Below, piece after piece: positions 10,092-21,529 of a stretch of DNA of 64,000 bases (the stretch's first letter is position 1; every line of letters begins with the position of its first letter). The position numbers were made by a program, and so were the translations under genes. Location of the stretch: contig CM019065.1 of assembly GCA_009667805.1 (NCBI GenBank), forward strand, positions 16,690,952-16,754,951, given 5' to 3'. The notes under the pieces are model-generated. The model was not told the origin of the DNA. It ran no database searches and saw nothing but the letters and a program-made list of their open reading frames with translations. This DNA is from Leptobrachium leishanense (lineage: Eukaryota; Chordata; Amphibia; Anura; Megophryidae).

Positions 10092-11539
10092 TTTTTTTTT
10101 TGTATTTAAGATTTTTATTGTGAAATAAAAGGGTCACAGACTGACCAGCACAATTGGCCTCGCAGGACCAAATATCACAGGTATAAGAATCACAAATTAC
10201 ATAAGGGGGGGGGATCGTCACAAAAAACAAAGAAAAACGTCAGACGATCAAAAATAAGGGGGTAGCAACAATAAAGAGAAAATGCCTCAGAGTAAAGAAA
10301 AATAAAGATAAAAGATAAAAAAAAAAAATTAAAAAAAAAAAAAGTCTCTGCAATGATGTCCCCAGCCAGGGACATACATATCACAAAAAGGGCACAAAAA
10401 TATAATAAGGTGATAAGTCCTCACAAAATATATGCTTATTAAAAAAGGGGATAACGTCAAAAAGGGTGAAACTGCTACTGGGGTAATATTCTGCAATGGA
10501 ATGGGAGACATCGAGGAGGCGGAATGGCTCCTGGAGAGGTACACTCAGCCAGTGTCACGAAGTGGCATCCTCTGTAAGACAGGTAGGGTTATGTTGTGCA
10601 GGCCAGGCCAGTCAGCAAGAGCACCGTCAAGGACGGGGGCTGAGATCCACAAAGCCAGGAAGCTGACAGAGCGGACACGGTGAGCGTCCAGTCCCCAGGC
10701 TGACCCAGTAGAAGCGCCAGTCGCACCGCAGAACCAAGGCCCACACTGCTTCCCATCAGCGCAAGGCCCATCAGTCCCGGTCGGCACCCCCAGCACACCC
10801 TCCGATGAGGGCTCCGTGTTAGACACCTCTGTGTCCATCTGTGCAGCCTCAGCTGTGCACGTCCCGGTCACGCTCCCTCTCCGACATGCAGACAGCAGGC
10901 ACAGCCCGAAATCCAAACCTCCTGATTCACCACTCCGCAAAGACCCATCGCGGTCCAAATCTCCGTCATGTTCGGCGTCCTCCAATGTCACCTCCTCCTG
11001 GACCTCAGGCTCCCGGTCAACTCTCAGCAACTCCATCAGCCGCCTCCATGGACCACGGGTAAATAAACTCTCTTCTCCTTCTCCCTGTAACTGGTCGAGA
11101 CAGGCCTCAAACCAGGCCTCCATTCCACTGGCGGGTGGGGGACAGTCCAAACTGCGCCAGTCCGGACTCCCCGCTAAGGGGACATCAGATGCAGCCGGAG
11201 GATGGGGGCCCTCCATCCCCGCTATCCGCAACCAACAAACCCCCGCAGGGGTGCACCTCAGGGGAATAAGGAGCGAGACGGCCAGGTGGCAAATGGTAGG
11301 CCTCAAAATGGCCGACGGCTAGCTGGTGTCACTGGGAGTCTTCACATAAATCTCTGCTGTGCTCCGGCAGGGAGGGCAATAACGGGCCCCGGAGCAATCC
11401 CCGTAATGACCAGCCGTGCAGGATCTTTAAAGGTGCACTATCCTCAGATAAAAACAAGCTAAAACCCCTACAAAACAGGAGAGTCCTCAGAGCTCCATGA
11501 AGACACGTCTGCTCTCATGCAGAGCTGGCCACGCCCTCC
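10092..11539 (-). mobile_element. poly(A) retroposon of unknown family, antisense
   Basis: A T10 run at 10092-10101 is the poly(A) tail on the minus strand. A perfect 12 bp target duplication AAGTCAAGTTAA lies at 10080-10091 and 11540-11551. The 5' end on the minus strand starts GGAGGGCGTGGCC, a common start for L1-like elements in frogs. It has no RT, so it is probably an internally deleted LINE or a non-autonomous relative. It contains one 253-codon open frame (separate entry). Confidence 0.8.
10545..11306 (-). CDS. unrecognised 253-codon open frame inside the retroposon
   Basis: The frame opens 233 bases from the element's 5' end and runs uninterrupted for most of its length. The predicted protein is rich in Gly, Ala, Ser, Asp and Glu, with an acidic stretch around residues 90-120 (motifs MEAWFEACLDQLQGEGEE and REPEVQEEVTLEDAEHDGD). 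I see no RNA-binding knuckle, coiled coil or RRM that would make it a standard L1 ORF1. It may be a degraded or divergent ORF1, or chance coding in GC-rich 5' UTR. Low certainty that it is translated. Confidence 0.3.
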   Translation of the reverse strand: MRPTICHLAVSLLIPLRCTPAGVCWLRIAGMEGPHPPAASDVPLAGSPDWRSLDCPPPASGMEAWFEACLDQLQGEGEESLFTRGPWRRLMELLRVDREPEVQEEVTLEDAEHDGDLDRDGSLRSGESGGLDFGLCLLSACRRGSVTGTCTAEAAQMDTEVSNTEPSSEGVLGVPTGTDGPCADGKQCGPWFCGATGASTGSAWGLDAHRVRSVSFLALWISAPVLDGALADWPGLHNITLPVLQRMPLRDTG

Positions 11540-11930
11540 AAGTCAAGTTAATTTAACGAGTCCTGTAGCTCATGTCAAGTCACGTTTGCTTGACCAGTTC
11601 CTTGACTCTTGTTAAGTCGAGTTAGCTGTTAGTCCAGTTACATCAAGGCAACTCGTCTCAACCAGGCCTGTACATCAAGTTAGCTTGACTTGTCCAATTA
11701 CTCATGTCAACTCAGGTTTACTTGGCCAGTCCATTGGCTCACACCAAAGACCTCTAACCTAACCAATCCTGTAGCTCTGGTCAAGTTAACTTGACCAATC
11801 CAATGGCTTACAGTTTAATTTAACCATTCCTGTAGTCAACGTCAAGTCATGTTTGTTTGACCAGTTTTTGGATCATGCTAAGTCGAGGTAATGCGACCAT
11901 TGCAGTAATTCCCCATTGGTCTTAGGCCCC

Positions 11931-12166
11931 TCCTGTATATATTCAATAAAGATGTTAAGTGTGTCTGTTCCATTTTGACCCTGACAACCTCCAGATATAT
12001 AGCCTTGTCTTCTTTCTGGGGGATGCTAGCACGGCCTTTTACGTGTCCCAGTCCTTGAGCTTCATCTGACGACTGGATGAAGGCGTGAGAGTCTGACTGG
12101 GGAGAACAAGGGGGTCTGGCAAGGAAGCGGCGTTGACAGATGTGACCTGGTCGGGGTATGGAGATC
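11931..12166 (+). mobile_element. LTR fragment (R-U5 part)
   Basis: Shares long stretches with the solo LTR at 16743-17375: CTCCAGATATATAGCC, GGGGGATGCTAGCA, GAGTCTGACTGGGGAGAA and GGGGTCTGGCAAGGA. An AATAAA signal lies at about 11946. The 5' part of the LTR and its outer boundary are not recognisable. Confidence 0.7.
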
Positions 12167-12601
12167 TTATTAAAAAATAAAATCCTGACTTTCGTTCATT
12201 TCATTAGGAAAATCTGGTAATTCTGTGGGTACATCCTAGTCTCCTCTTGGACCACCTAGCTGCTTCCCAGCCTCCGATGCCCAATTAATATCTAGAATGT
12301 GTTTTTAGCGCAATATTGGAAAAATGGCAACATGGTCACAGAGTTTTGGCTGTAGCCTCTGATCCTCTCTCTGTGATTAAGGGGAGCAGTCCTCCTGTAC
12401 CTTGACAGTTCTGAGACCCCTTGGCCTCTTTATTAAATCAGTATTACTGGCTACATCTCAGAAAAAATGGCGGCCAGTATGATCTCAGTAGAAACCCTGG
12501 CCATTATACCGTAAGTTTAGTTCACTTATGTGCTCCCTCACCTTCACCTGGATGCTGTCCAGGTGTTTGTACCTTATTTAATATATATATATATATATAT
12601 A
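12167..12601. other. intron stretch, nothing assigned
   Basis: No exon or repeat family recognised apart from a short (TA)n run at about 12580-12603. Confidence 0.5.
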
Positions 12602-12650
12602 TATCAACGCCGCTTCCTTGCCAGACCCCCTTGTTCTCCCCAGCCAGACT
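12602..12650 (-). repeat. inverted copy of LTR fragment
   Basis: CGCCGCTTCCTTGCCAGACC through CCAGCCAGACTCC is the reverse complement of 12098-12143 in the LTR fragment upstream, with one difference. The pair can fold back over about 450 bases. Confidence 0.75.
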
Positions 12651-12746
12651 CCAATGCCATCTCCATGCCCAATGACCTCTCATGACATAATTAGCTGTTC
12701 CATGGTTACATCCATGTTCCTCTACGGTTCTCCTTGTCTTTCACAG

Positions 12747-12975
12747 AACATCGAACAGTTGATGTACTTTATCCGTAAAGAGGAGGCTCCCCTGACACCT
12801 GAGAACTTGGATGACACCCTCCAGTTTGGCTCCATGAGAGGCTCTTACATCGTTGCCCTGCTTCGGTTAATGAACGGCATCTACGCTCCATACATCTTCA
12901 GGAACACCAGCTGGCCGGAGAGCATCCGCAACGACTTCTCGGCGCACGTCCACCGCTTCCTGGCCGCCCTCACAG
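12747..12975 (+). CDS. DNAH2: DNAH2 exon b
   Basis: Encodes NIEQLMYFIRKEEAPL through HVHRFLAALT, aligned with the DNAH2 tail containing the conserved GSMRGSYIVALLRLMNG and WPESIRNDF stretches. Acceptor TTTCACAG ends at 12746; donor GTTGAT at 12976 is weaker than consensus. Length 229; phase 0 to 1, the last codon being completed by exon c. Confidence 0.96.
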
Positions 12976-13177
12976 GTTGATCTTTCATCATTCCATAGTG
13001 TCTACGCTCCTTTCATTCCTCAGGCTGCCGTCGATAACTTTTACTTCTGATCGATACCTACACCAATCGCTTTCTTCTCCTCTTCAGATTGTCCCAGTCT
13101 TGGTTCATTATGAACTGTCCGTGATGTCTGTCCAGGTTATGCTTTTCATCGCTCTATAATCGCTCCTCTTCTCACAG

Positions 13178-13288
13178 ACACGCGGTACAAGCTACAAGGA
13201 AACACTGTGCTCTACATTCCCATTGAAGCTCTTAACCTGGACCCTGAGGAGGCGATCAAAGACAAGGATCTCGTCCAGAGACTGGAGA
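13178..13288 (+). CDS. DNAH2: DNAH2 exon c
   Basis: Short exon of 111 bases encoding DTRYKLQGNTVLYIPIEA to LVQRLE. Acceptor CTTCTCACAG, donor GTAAGT at 13289. Phase 1 to 1. The intron before it is only 202 bases, one of two short introns here that have escaped insertion. Confidence 0.96.
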
Positions 13289-13808
13289 GTAAGTAGTGAA
13301 ATGACTCATTCGGCCAAGGGTACAGGTTCAGTAACCCTTACCCAAAAATCTGGTGTGCATGACATATAAATGAATGTCGTGTTTAGACTTGGGTTCCCTC
13401 AAGGTATCTCATTAATATATGCAAATATTGGAAAATCCCCCCCCCCAAATCCTGACCACTTTCAGGACCAAGCATTCCAGAAAAGGGAAACACGACCGTA
13501 TTTATATGTTGTGCAGATACCGGAGTGTAGACCTTTAGGCCGGCCGTCCACTGGCACCGTATTTGTGTGATGGTGCGATCATCCAATCACGTCTAACGTC
13601 GCCCGACCGATCCTACAACATGCAGGTGGATCAGCCCTCTTCCACTGCATTCGACCACCGACGGACGATTTCTGACGATTTTATGCAATCTTTACGATTT
13701 TCATGGGACTTGGTCAGATGAAATCAGATGATCTGGTACAAGTTTACATGAAAAAGATGAATTGTATGGTTAAACTTCCGTGCTTCGGGGAAACCTGTAA
13801 AAGATACA
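13289..13808. other. intron stretch, nothing assigned
   Basis: Contains a C-run at about 13438-13446 and some weakly self-complementary sequence (CGACCG/CGGTCG-like) between 13540 and 13700. No gene seen. Confidence 0.5.
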
Positions 13809-14557
13809 GGGCTCTATTACATTCTTCGCGCAAATTTGTATTCGCAGCACAATTTTTTCTTTTGCGTGCAGCGTCAAGCGTTATCGTGCGAAAATTAACG
13901 GTGGTATTACGATCCAAACGCATTTTTTCATCTGTCAAAAAATAACGTTTGGAAACCCGATGCACAAAACGGAGAGAAATACGATCGCAGTAACGTAGCG
14001 CACGTAAATCAGTGTGCAGACTGGGTTTTTTCCACGCGATTCAGCCTATCAGAATTAAGAACCTTAATTGACTCACGTTAAGTTTTGCGCCTGTCAAAGT
14101 CAATCTGAGTATATATGCTGCAGCAATAATAAAAACACGCACAAATTCACAATTTTATTGTTTGGGTATGCGTAGAATATGTGACTATACTTTGCTGTAT
14201 TTTTTTTTCGTGCTGGTGTATTTCGTTTCGACCAGGACGTTTGGATTTGACATTAACACCAGCTTTTCAGAATCGTTAATTATGCGTGCAAACATTGGCC
14301 GTCAAAATTTGGGCATAGATTGTAATACCATCCGCGTTTCAGCGCACTAACGCATTTGCGCTCACAATGTTAAGTATAGGACGCGCAAAGTATCGTAAGC
14401 CCGCACAGCGTTCTCGCAGGTTCACCCGCGGTTGACGAATACGCGCATTAGTTTCGCAAACATTGTAATACGACGTTGTGCGCGAATGGTTTTTCCCCTT
14501 GCGTTAATGTGTTTTTGCGCACGCGTTAACGTTTGCGCGAAGATTGTAATAGAGCCC
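13809..14557. mobile_element. MITE family 1, copy 1 (GGGCTCTATTACA termini)
   Basis: Inverted termini of about 26 bp start GGGCTCTATTACA and continue CTTCGCGCAAA with one mismatch. A 3 bp ACA duplication flanks the element (13806-13808, 14558-14560). No coding capacity is seen. A homologous copy lies at 25152-25873. The 3 bp duplication and GGG start suggest PIF/Harbinger, which is an inference. Confidence 0.8.
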
Positions 14558-15220
14558 ACATTGTATAGTATAACCGGCGTGTGCAGGGGAAATGTGAAAA
14601 AATATATTGTATGGGGAAATCCACCGTTCGCGAAGCCCATAGGATTCAATGGAATTTTATTCAACCGTTCGTTTTTTTTAATCTGCAGAAAAAAGCCTTT
14701 TTATTTATTGATATTGTAGGATTTTTTTAGGTATTTTTCTGTATTTTTTTGGGCTAACTTTGTTGTTTTTATAAGACATGGCTTTTTTTTTTTTTTTTCT
14801 ATTTCTTTTTCAACGAGCCGGCTCAGCATTACTCCCTCTAGTGCTGAAACACTTTCAACACCAGGGGGGAGGGGGGGCTAATCCCCCGCTGCAGCCTGGC
14901 AAGTCGTTATTTTTATTCTTTTCAGCACGAGCCAACCACGCTAGACGGGGACTGTCTTTGATGCTGAAAATCCAAAATCAAAAGAAAATCCAAAATCAAA
15001 GACCGTTTATTTTCACCCGCAGTGACCTGGCACCGGCCCCGCAGCGCTTTTTTTTTTCTTACCTGGCAGCCTGTCCATCGGCCTTTCTGGGTCATCCACA
15101 GACGCTTCCAGTGGACGACCCTGATCGGTCAATGGCATTGTCCGAAGTCGGGTGACCAAGTCAGTTGCCCAACAACGGTGCCCGTGGACGGACAGCCTTA
15201 TGGTTGTCAGCTCTTCAAAG
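14558..15220. other. intron stretch with homopolymer runs, nothing assigned
   Basis: Contains T-runs (about 14785-14800, 15049-15058) and the inverted word pair GCTCAGCATTACTCCCTCTAG / CAGCACGAGCCAACCACGCTA around a G-rich centre at 14860-14880. No exon or known family recognised. Confidence 0.45.
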
Positions 15221-15404
15221 CAGTGCTTCCCAACTCCGGTTCTCAGTTCCCCCTATCAGGCCAGGTTTTAAGGATTGCCTTGGGGAAATGCAGACTGTAT
15301 CCTGCAATGATTGAGCAGCAAATCATATCACCTGTGCTGAGCTTCAGCTATCTGGAAAACCTGGCCTGTTAGGGGGATCTGAGGACCAGGGTTGGGGACC
15401 AGTG
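15221..15404. mobile_element. hAT-type MITE, family 2, copy 1
   Basis: Termini CAGTGCTTCCCAAC and GTTGGGGACCAGTG are inverted. Flanks CTTCAAAG (15213-15220) and CTCTAAAG (15405-15412) agree at six of eight positions. Inner sequence (AGGCCAGGTTTTAAGGATTG, AATGCAGACTG, GAGCAGCAAATCATATCAC) matches the copy at 59085-59268. Confidence 0.88.
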
Positions 15405-15412
15405 CTCTAAAG

Positions 15413-16283
15413 GGATGGCTTTTTGTTGTAAAGGTCCCAGGATGTTATACGTAAGGATTTTTTCCCAATCGAGCATGGGAGTCAGCCGTACAGTTAGTCA
15501 AAAGAGGCGGCTGCCCAAGACATCACTCGAACCGGGGCCTCTTGTGACTGGCAGGTGACACCTAGATCATGCTTATGTACATGGCCCCAGCTTCAGCTGG
15601 AATGAAAAGAAGCAGGAGGGGGTGAGATGGACGGAGACAGGCACAGCATGGCCTGGGAGAGATTCCTGAGACACACAAAGTGGATGGGAAATCAGATGGA
15701 GAGAGACAGACAGGGCATGTCAGGGATTCGATGGATCACATAAAGGGGGGTCTATCAGTTTATAAAATATACTTCTAACCAATGCTTTTTTTTCTGGAAA
15801 AATAGGTGGGGATACTCTCACACCCAGGGAAAAACTGATTATTAGGACTATTTTTGTGTCCTAATAAATACTCCTTTATTAACCCTTTAAGGGCAGAGTC
15901 AATTTTACAAGTTTGGAAAACTTCTAAAAGCATTTCAGTTATTCGCCTGTTCAACCATAATTAACCTTTTTCATATTAAGTGCACCCAGGGTCGTACCTC
16001 ACAATGCTGCCAAGACGCCTGCTGTCATACTTACTTTGTGGAGCACAGGCAGCAGATATTGTGGCGATTCTAGGAGCAATACCAGCCTTTTGGGTGTAAG
16101 GCAAGGAGGCAACGCCGGACTGCGACAAGGACACAGGCGCAGAATTTTACACATAGCAGCCTGTTTAAAGACAAGCACATGTATTTACACACAGCCTCAC
16201 ATACATATATATATATATATCCCCTACACCCTGGGGGTATCTAGCAATAAAACTCACAGTAATGTGTGGTGTGTATGAGGGTA
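15413..16283. other. intron stretch, nothing assigned
   Basis: No exon or repeat family recognised. A short (TA)n run lies at about 16204-16220. Confidence 0.45.
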
Positions 16284-16600
16284 TCATAGAGCCCAAGGCC
16301 TGAGCTCACGGCCCTGCCCAGTTCCCCCTTCCACACTTTTAAGGCCCAGGCCCATCCCCTCTCCACAAACACTTAGACCAAGGCCCAGCCCAGCCTCTAC
16401 AATTAGGCCCAGGCACTCATAAAGGCCCAGCCCCCTCTCCATACTTTTAAGGGCCCAGGCCCAGCCCCCCTCAAACACTTTGCCCAGGCACCTGGGAAGG
16501 GTCAGGGCCCAGCCCAGCCCCCCTCCACAAACAATTAGGCCCAGGCCCGCCCCCCCTCCACAAAAAAATCGGCCCAGGAACTTATAAAGGCCCAGCTCCC
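16284..16600. repeat. GC-rich diverged minisatellite (AAGGCCCAGCCC...CCTCCACAAACA)
   Basis: Repeated variants of AGGCCCAGCCC, CCCCTCCACAAACA and TTATAAAGGCCCAG over about 315 bases. The minus-strand open frame across it is glycine-rich (GLGL repeats) and is a by-product of the repeat. Confidence 0.75.
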
Positions 16601-16742
16601 CATGGAGGTTTGGAAGTAGGAGGGAGTCTTGCCCCCTTTTGTTAAAATTTATTTGGTGGCAGGGGTTTGCCCTGGGGGAGTCATGCTGGCACCTACCACG
16701 GCGCTGTCTGCCAGGCTTGCCCTTGGAACTACCCGGCCTTGT

Positions 16743-17375
16743 TGTGACGTAAGTCACTTTGGACTTTGGGTGCATGGACCTGGAGGTATATTTGTAGGGT
16801 GCAGGCCTAATGTTCTATATTATTTTCTTGCCCTCTCTTGTGTGCAGAATGTTTGTGTATTCTGAGTTAGACGATAACATTATTCTTACATATCTGTCTA
16901 TTGTATGGTCCATGTGTATCTTGTTATCTGCTGATAGGGTATGCTGGAAGGATAACCTGTCTCAGGAATGTGTTAATATCTACTATATATTTGAGGAGTT
17001 GGTAAAGCTTTGTCAGGCAAACACTGTCTCCTCTGTTTGCCAATCACAATTGCATTGTCCTGTCTGTCTAGGAATGTTGAGTGAATTTTTATTCCATTCT
17101 AGGGTCAGGTTTTGTGTATGTAAACGACCCATATTTGACCATATAAATATGTGTGTCTGTCCCCAATTAAAAGAGTTCCATTCTGGCCCTAAAAAACTCC
17201 AGATATACAGCCACGCTTTATTTTTGGGGGATGCTAGCAGGCTCCCTACATATCCCGGTCCTTAAGCTTCGTCTGAGAAAGGTACAGAGTCTGGCTGGGG
17301 AGAATACAGGGGGTCCGGCAAGGAGGAACAGGCATTGACCGATGTGACCCTGTTGGGGTACTGAGATCTGTCACA
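16743..17375 (+). mobile_element. solo LTR
   Basis: Begins TGTGAC and ends GTCACA. Near the 3' part are a TATA-like CCATATAAATATG (about 17140) and an AATTAAAAG signal (about 17165), then the R-U5 block shared with 11931-12166. Flanks CTTGT and CTTGC suggest a short target duplication with one change. No internal coding region is attached. Confidence 0.75.
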
Positions 17376-17740
17376 CTTGCGACCTCTTCCAAGGCCTCCT
17401 GTTACCTTGCGGAACCATGGGAGAGATACGGGAATGTCACCCTCCCGTTGGTCGCCATATCCCTCTTTTCCTCTCCCTCCCCATCTCTTTTTATTTTATT
17501 TATCTATTCCTCTCTCCGCCTCCCTTGAAGATGTTTTCTCAGTGCGCTGCGCCTTTTTGTGGTCCTTTTCTCCTGCACCTTTGTGTTGATTTCTTGTATG
17601 CACACTGTACGGTGACCTTGATGATCATTGTTCTTGCTATTTTTTTATTGATCTCTTCCATCTGATGTCATGTTGTACAACAAAACTCCTAAATAAAGAA
17701 TTATGTATAAAAAAATACGCAGGAGTTCTGTTTAGACATA

Positions 17741-18087
17741 CACTCTCTGGCCACTTTATTAGGTACACCCTGCTAGTACCCGGTTGGATCCCCTTCTTCT
17801 TTCAGAACTGCCTTAATTCTTCGTGGCATAGATTCCTCAAGGTGGTGGAAACATTCTTCAGAGATTTTGGTCCACATTGACATGGTAGCATTGCGCAGTT
17901 GCTACATATTTGTCGGCTGCACATTCATGATGTGAATCTCCCGTTCCACCACATCCCAAAGGTGTTCTATTGGATTGAGATCTGGGGACTGTGGAGGACA
18001 TTGGAGCTCAGTGACCTCATTGTCATGTTCAAGAAACCAGTTTGAGATGATTTGAGCTTTGTTACATGGTGCATTATCCTGCTGGAA
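17741..18087 (-). mobile_element. Tc1/mariner-like fragment (3' half of transposase)
   Basis: Starts with a terminal motif CACTCTCTGGCCACTTTATT. Reading the minus strand gives a degraded Tc1-like transposase C-terminus, including the [19 protein letters not shown] segment around 17935-17990. It ends abruptly at about 18087 against unrelated sequence, so the 5' half and the other terminus are lost. Confidence 0.8.
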
Positions 18088-18636
18088 GCAGGGCTGGATT
18101 TATAACTAGGCAGAGTAGGCATATGCCTACAGGTGCCTGCCACAAGTGGACGCCTTGCTCTCAAATTTTTTTAAAATTATTTTTACAGTCATTTAAGCAA
18201 TGTATCTCTGGAGCCGTATGGGCTGGAGGGACACATGAGATATCACTGGAAAGCTCAGACTATGGCCTTTCCAGTGATGCCAAATATAATCAGGTTAGAT
18301 TTATGTAAAAATTAAACCACAAATAAAATAATATATATTTTTTTTCTAATGCAGCACTGTTATTCAGTTTACAATTCTAAAGTGCACAGTGATGCTGCGC
18401 TATCTCACCTTCTCATTTCCCACACTGCCAGCAAGTGTGGAGCTGATGATGCAACACATGGTTCCCTTGAAAACATTGACCATGGCAAGGTTAAATGAGG
18501 TTTCATTGGAAAGGTCAGAGTCTGGTCTTTACAATGATACCAAACATGACCATGTAATGTGTAAAAATAAAAAACAGAAAAAAAGAAAATGCTAACGGTT
18601 AATCAGAGCGTGAAAAGCAGGAGAATGACTGGAGAA
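18088..18636. other. intron stretch, possible diverged duplication
   Basis: Two related segments of about 60 bp (ATATCACTGGAAAGCTCAGA near 18240 and TTTCATTGGAAAGGTCAGAG near 18505, each followed by a CCAGTGATGCCAAA-like or ACAATGATACCAAA-like string) suggest an old tandem duplication. No gene seen. Confidence 0.5.
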
Positions 18637-18726
18637 TGAAAAATTCTAGGTCAAAATAGCCGACTTGGAAAGTGAGATGAAAAGGAGAATTTTTCTGGTT
18701 TGGCTATTTTGACCTAGAATTTTTCA
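18637..18726. repeat. perfect 25 bp inverted repeat (hairpin)
   Basis: TGAAAAATTCTAGGTCAAAA plus TAGCC (18637-18661) is exactly complementary to 18702-18726, with a 40-base loop. It resembles the end pair of a very short MITE. Confidence 0.85.
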
Positions 18727-19755
18727 TGGACAAAGCTGGTCTGTTTGAACAGGTCAAACTTACCACAAAGTGTTGGTGACAAGACATAAAACATAAACTT
18801 TATTGAGGCACAAGAGCCAATGGTTAAAAACTGGACACAACGTGATCACTAAAGGCAAACATATAAACAATAAAAGATGTTCAACAGTTTAGGACATCTT
18901 CCATGTGTATATAGGGTATCTAGAACCTCAGAATTCTCCTACAGAATCAGGTGATGCTGAAATATATATATATATATATATACCTACCTGATGGATAACC
19001 CTGTGTGAATTAATTTTTTCCCTGTTCTACGGCAGAGGCAATATATGCTTTCACATATAAAACAAACAATGCCGCTGCACTAACTCAACAGATTCTGCTC
19101 CTAATTTTGATTGGACGCAGAGAGATAAACTGTTTCAGTTTTTTTATAGTTTTTTTTTTTGTATTTTTAGAAAATATAAAAAGTCATTTTGGTGTGTGTG
19201 TCGGTGTCGCTCATTTCTGTGTCTACAGGCTCCCTGGCTGGAAGTAACCGTCAGAAGATACAGGGTACACTGTGCTCATAAAGGGATGGACATGGTCAGC
19301 AGCAATACTCAGGTGGGCCTTGGCATTTAAACGATGCTCAATTGGTACTAAGGACCAAAAGTGTGCCAAGATGATATCCCCCACACCATAGACCTTGAAA
19401 GAAGTATTATAATCACATTTGTATCATAGGATGCATAGTTAACATTTAAATATATGGTACAATAGACATTTTTCATAACGATTGTTCTTTTGAGACAGTC
19501 AAAAGGTTAAAATAGGTAAATTTGCTCATTTTTAATTTTTCATGTATTGGTACAGAAATACCACTGGGATAAAAGGTTCTAAACTCTTGTTGGCGTCCCT
19601 TATCTGGCACAATGTCACACGGGGTCTGCATTATCCGCATACAGGCAGAAATGGCCTTTGTGTCAGTAAATGTGCTGCAACAGATAATAAAATGGTGAGA
19701 TCTCCTGCTTATGGGGGTTTGTAGTAATCAGAATGAGATTATTAGCAATGAAATA
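18727..19755. other. intron stretch, nothing assigned
   Basis: A (TA)n run lies at about 18961-18981 and T-runs at about 19140-19160. No exon or repeat family recognised. Confidence 0.45.
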
Positions 19756-20385
19756 TCTGTATGTGCTGCATAATGCCTGCGTGTGGCAATTACAGCAACA
19801 CCTTGTATCTATGTGCAGCATAATGCCTGTGTATGGCAATTACAGCAACACCTTGTATCTGTATGTGCTGCATAATGCCTGTGTGTGGCAATTACAGCAA
19901 CACCTTGTATCTGTATGTGCTGCAGAATGCCTGTGTATGGCAATTACAGCAACACCTTGTATCTGTATGTGCCTCATAATGCCTGTGTATGGCAATTACA
20001 GCAACACCTTGTATCTGTATGTGCTGCATAATGCCTGTGTATGGGATTTACACCAACACCTTGTATCTGTATGTGCTGCATAATGCCTGTGTGTGGCAAT
20101 TACAGCAACACTGTGTATCTGTATGTGCTGCATAATGCCTGTGTATGGCAATTACAGCAACACCTTGTATCTGTATGTGCTGCATAATGCATGTGTATGG
20201 CAATTACAGCGACACCTTGTATCTCTATGTGCTGCATAATGCCTGTGTATTGCAATTACAGTAACACCTTGTATCTGTATGTGCTGCATAATGCCTGTGT
20301 ATGGTAATTACAGCAACACCGTGTATCTGTGCTGCATAATGCCTGCGTATGGTAATTACAGCAACATTTTGTATCTGTACATAAC
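19756..20385. repeat. ~52 bp minisatellite (GTGCTGCATAATGCCTGTGT)
   Basis: About twelve units, each with TGTATCTGTATGTGCTGCAT and GGCAATTACAGCAACACC. Unit length is mostly 50-54 bases. The plus-strand open frame (repeated YVLHNACVWQLQQHL) follows from unit structure and is not a gene. Confidence 0.93.
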
Positions 20386-20881
20386 CCCCTGAATCTTATC
20401 CCTGTACAGCAGCGACTGACCCCACAGCTCTTCCTGTATTCTGTCAAATCCCTGGCTGCTGTAATGCTGCAGTAAAGTTTGTTGAGTTTTTTGTTACAGT
20501 GAGGGTGGTGCTTCTCATTGTAGCTTCTTTACAGTAATACAGGTTGCCGGGAGTGAGATCTCACTGGGAGTTTCCTTCTCCACAGGGAGGAGCACTAATC
20601 CTGCATTAAAATGGCTAAAAATGGGGTTTAATCTGTAAATCTTAATTTTTCATGATAAGGTAGGGGTTAAGCGCACCCGGACATAAAGTTACTCTTGGGG
20701 TAGAAGCTGAAGTGGCTGCTGACATTCAGCCGTGCAGAGGATTCCTCAGGCTTGTAATGTAACGTGATGCGATACGCTCAGAAGAACATGAATTGGGTAG
20801 TGTGTCTCGCGGCGTATTCCTCTCTCTCGTTCTACATGGCGGTGACTGTTCATGCATAGCTAACGCTTCTTCCTTTTCCAG
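20386..20881. other. intron stretch before exon d, nothing assigned
   Basis: No repeat family recognised. The last 60 bases carry a pyrimidine-rich tract leading to the exon d acceptor. Confidence 0.5.
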
Positions 20882-21120
20882 CCGCCATGGTCCACTGGAC
20901 CCGCCAGATAAAGGAGGTTCTGAGCGCACAGGAGGCTGTGGAGATCGGCGAGAACTCGGGACCTCTGGAGGAGATCGAGTTCTGGAGAGACCGCTGCACA
21001 GACCTCTCGGGGATCAGTCAGCAGCTGGATAAGCCGGGGGTCAAACACATCGAAAAGATCATCGAGATGGCAAAGTCCTCTTACATAGGTCCCTTTCAGA
21101 AACTGTCCAAGCAAATTCAG
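20882..21120 (+). CDS. DNAH2: DNAH2 exon d
   Basis: Encodes (T)AMVHWTRQIKEVLSAQEA through FQKLSKQIQ, including GPLEEIEFWRDRC, strongly conserved in axonemal dynein tails (DHC_N1). Acceptor TTTTCCAG ends at 20881; donor GTGAGC at 21121. Length 239; phase 1 to 0. The intron that follows is 11.8 kb and contains two 28 bp arrays and the DIRS element. Confidence 0.97.
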
Positions 21121-21529
21121 GTGAGCGAAGCAAAAGCTTGGGGGCGAACGGGTGGGGGATTGCACACAAACATGTCTGCACATGTGCAGGGGTCAAAGCC
21201 AGTGCTGGCAAACTCCGGCCTCATGGATGTTTCTGAACAACTCCCATGATTCCCTATGGCATTCTGGGAATTGTAAACATCAGCATCTGGGGGATGTGAG
21301 TTTGACAGCCCAGGTCTAAGGGAAGTGTTGTGGTGTGGTAGAGCCAGGGTTGGGTTAACATACACCCTGATGGAGCCTGTCCCCAAAATTCTCCAGTGAA
21401 AAGTTTACTATTGTGCTTCTAACTCCTGGGGGGCTGGGCAGGGGTTGCCTGATTAGCCATGTGCTGCTATATCATGCCCTGCAGTATGTATTATTCCTAC
21501 AGTGCTACCATCAGACATCTTGGGCGCCC
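21121..21529. other. start of intron, nothing assigned
   Basis: No exon or named repeat recognised; the segment around 21190-21390 has weak inverted similarity typical of short MITEs but no clean ends. Confidence 0.4.

Larger units (their letters stand above)
9880..11930. repeat. strongly diverged tandem repeat (CAAGTCAAGTT...CTTGACCAGT), split by a retroposon
   Basis: Degenerate copies of a roughly 45-60 bp unit recur from 9880 to 10091 and 11540 to 11930. Each contains variants of GCTCACATCAAGTCAAGTT, GCTTGACCAGT and CCTGTAGCTCA. The retroposon at 10092-11539 sits between the halves. Divergence between copies suggests an old array. Confidence 0.7.

Noticed and set aside
16284..16775. 163-codon glycine-rich frame on the minus strand
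   Set aside because: Lies on a GC-rich minisatellite; low complexity and no conserved domain.
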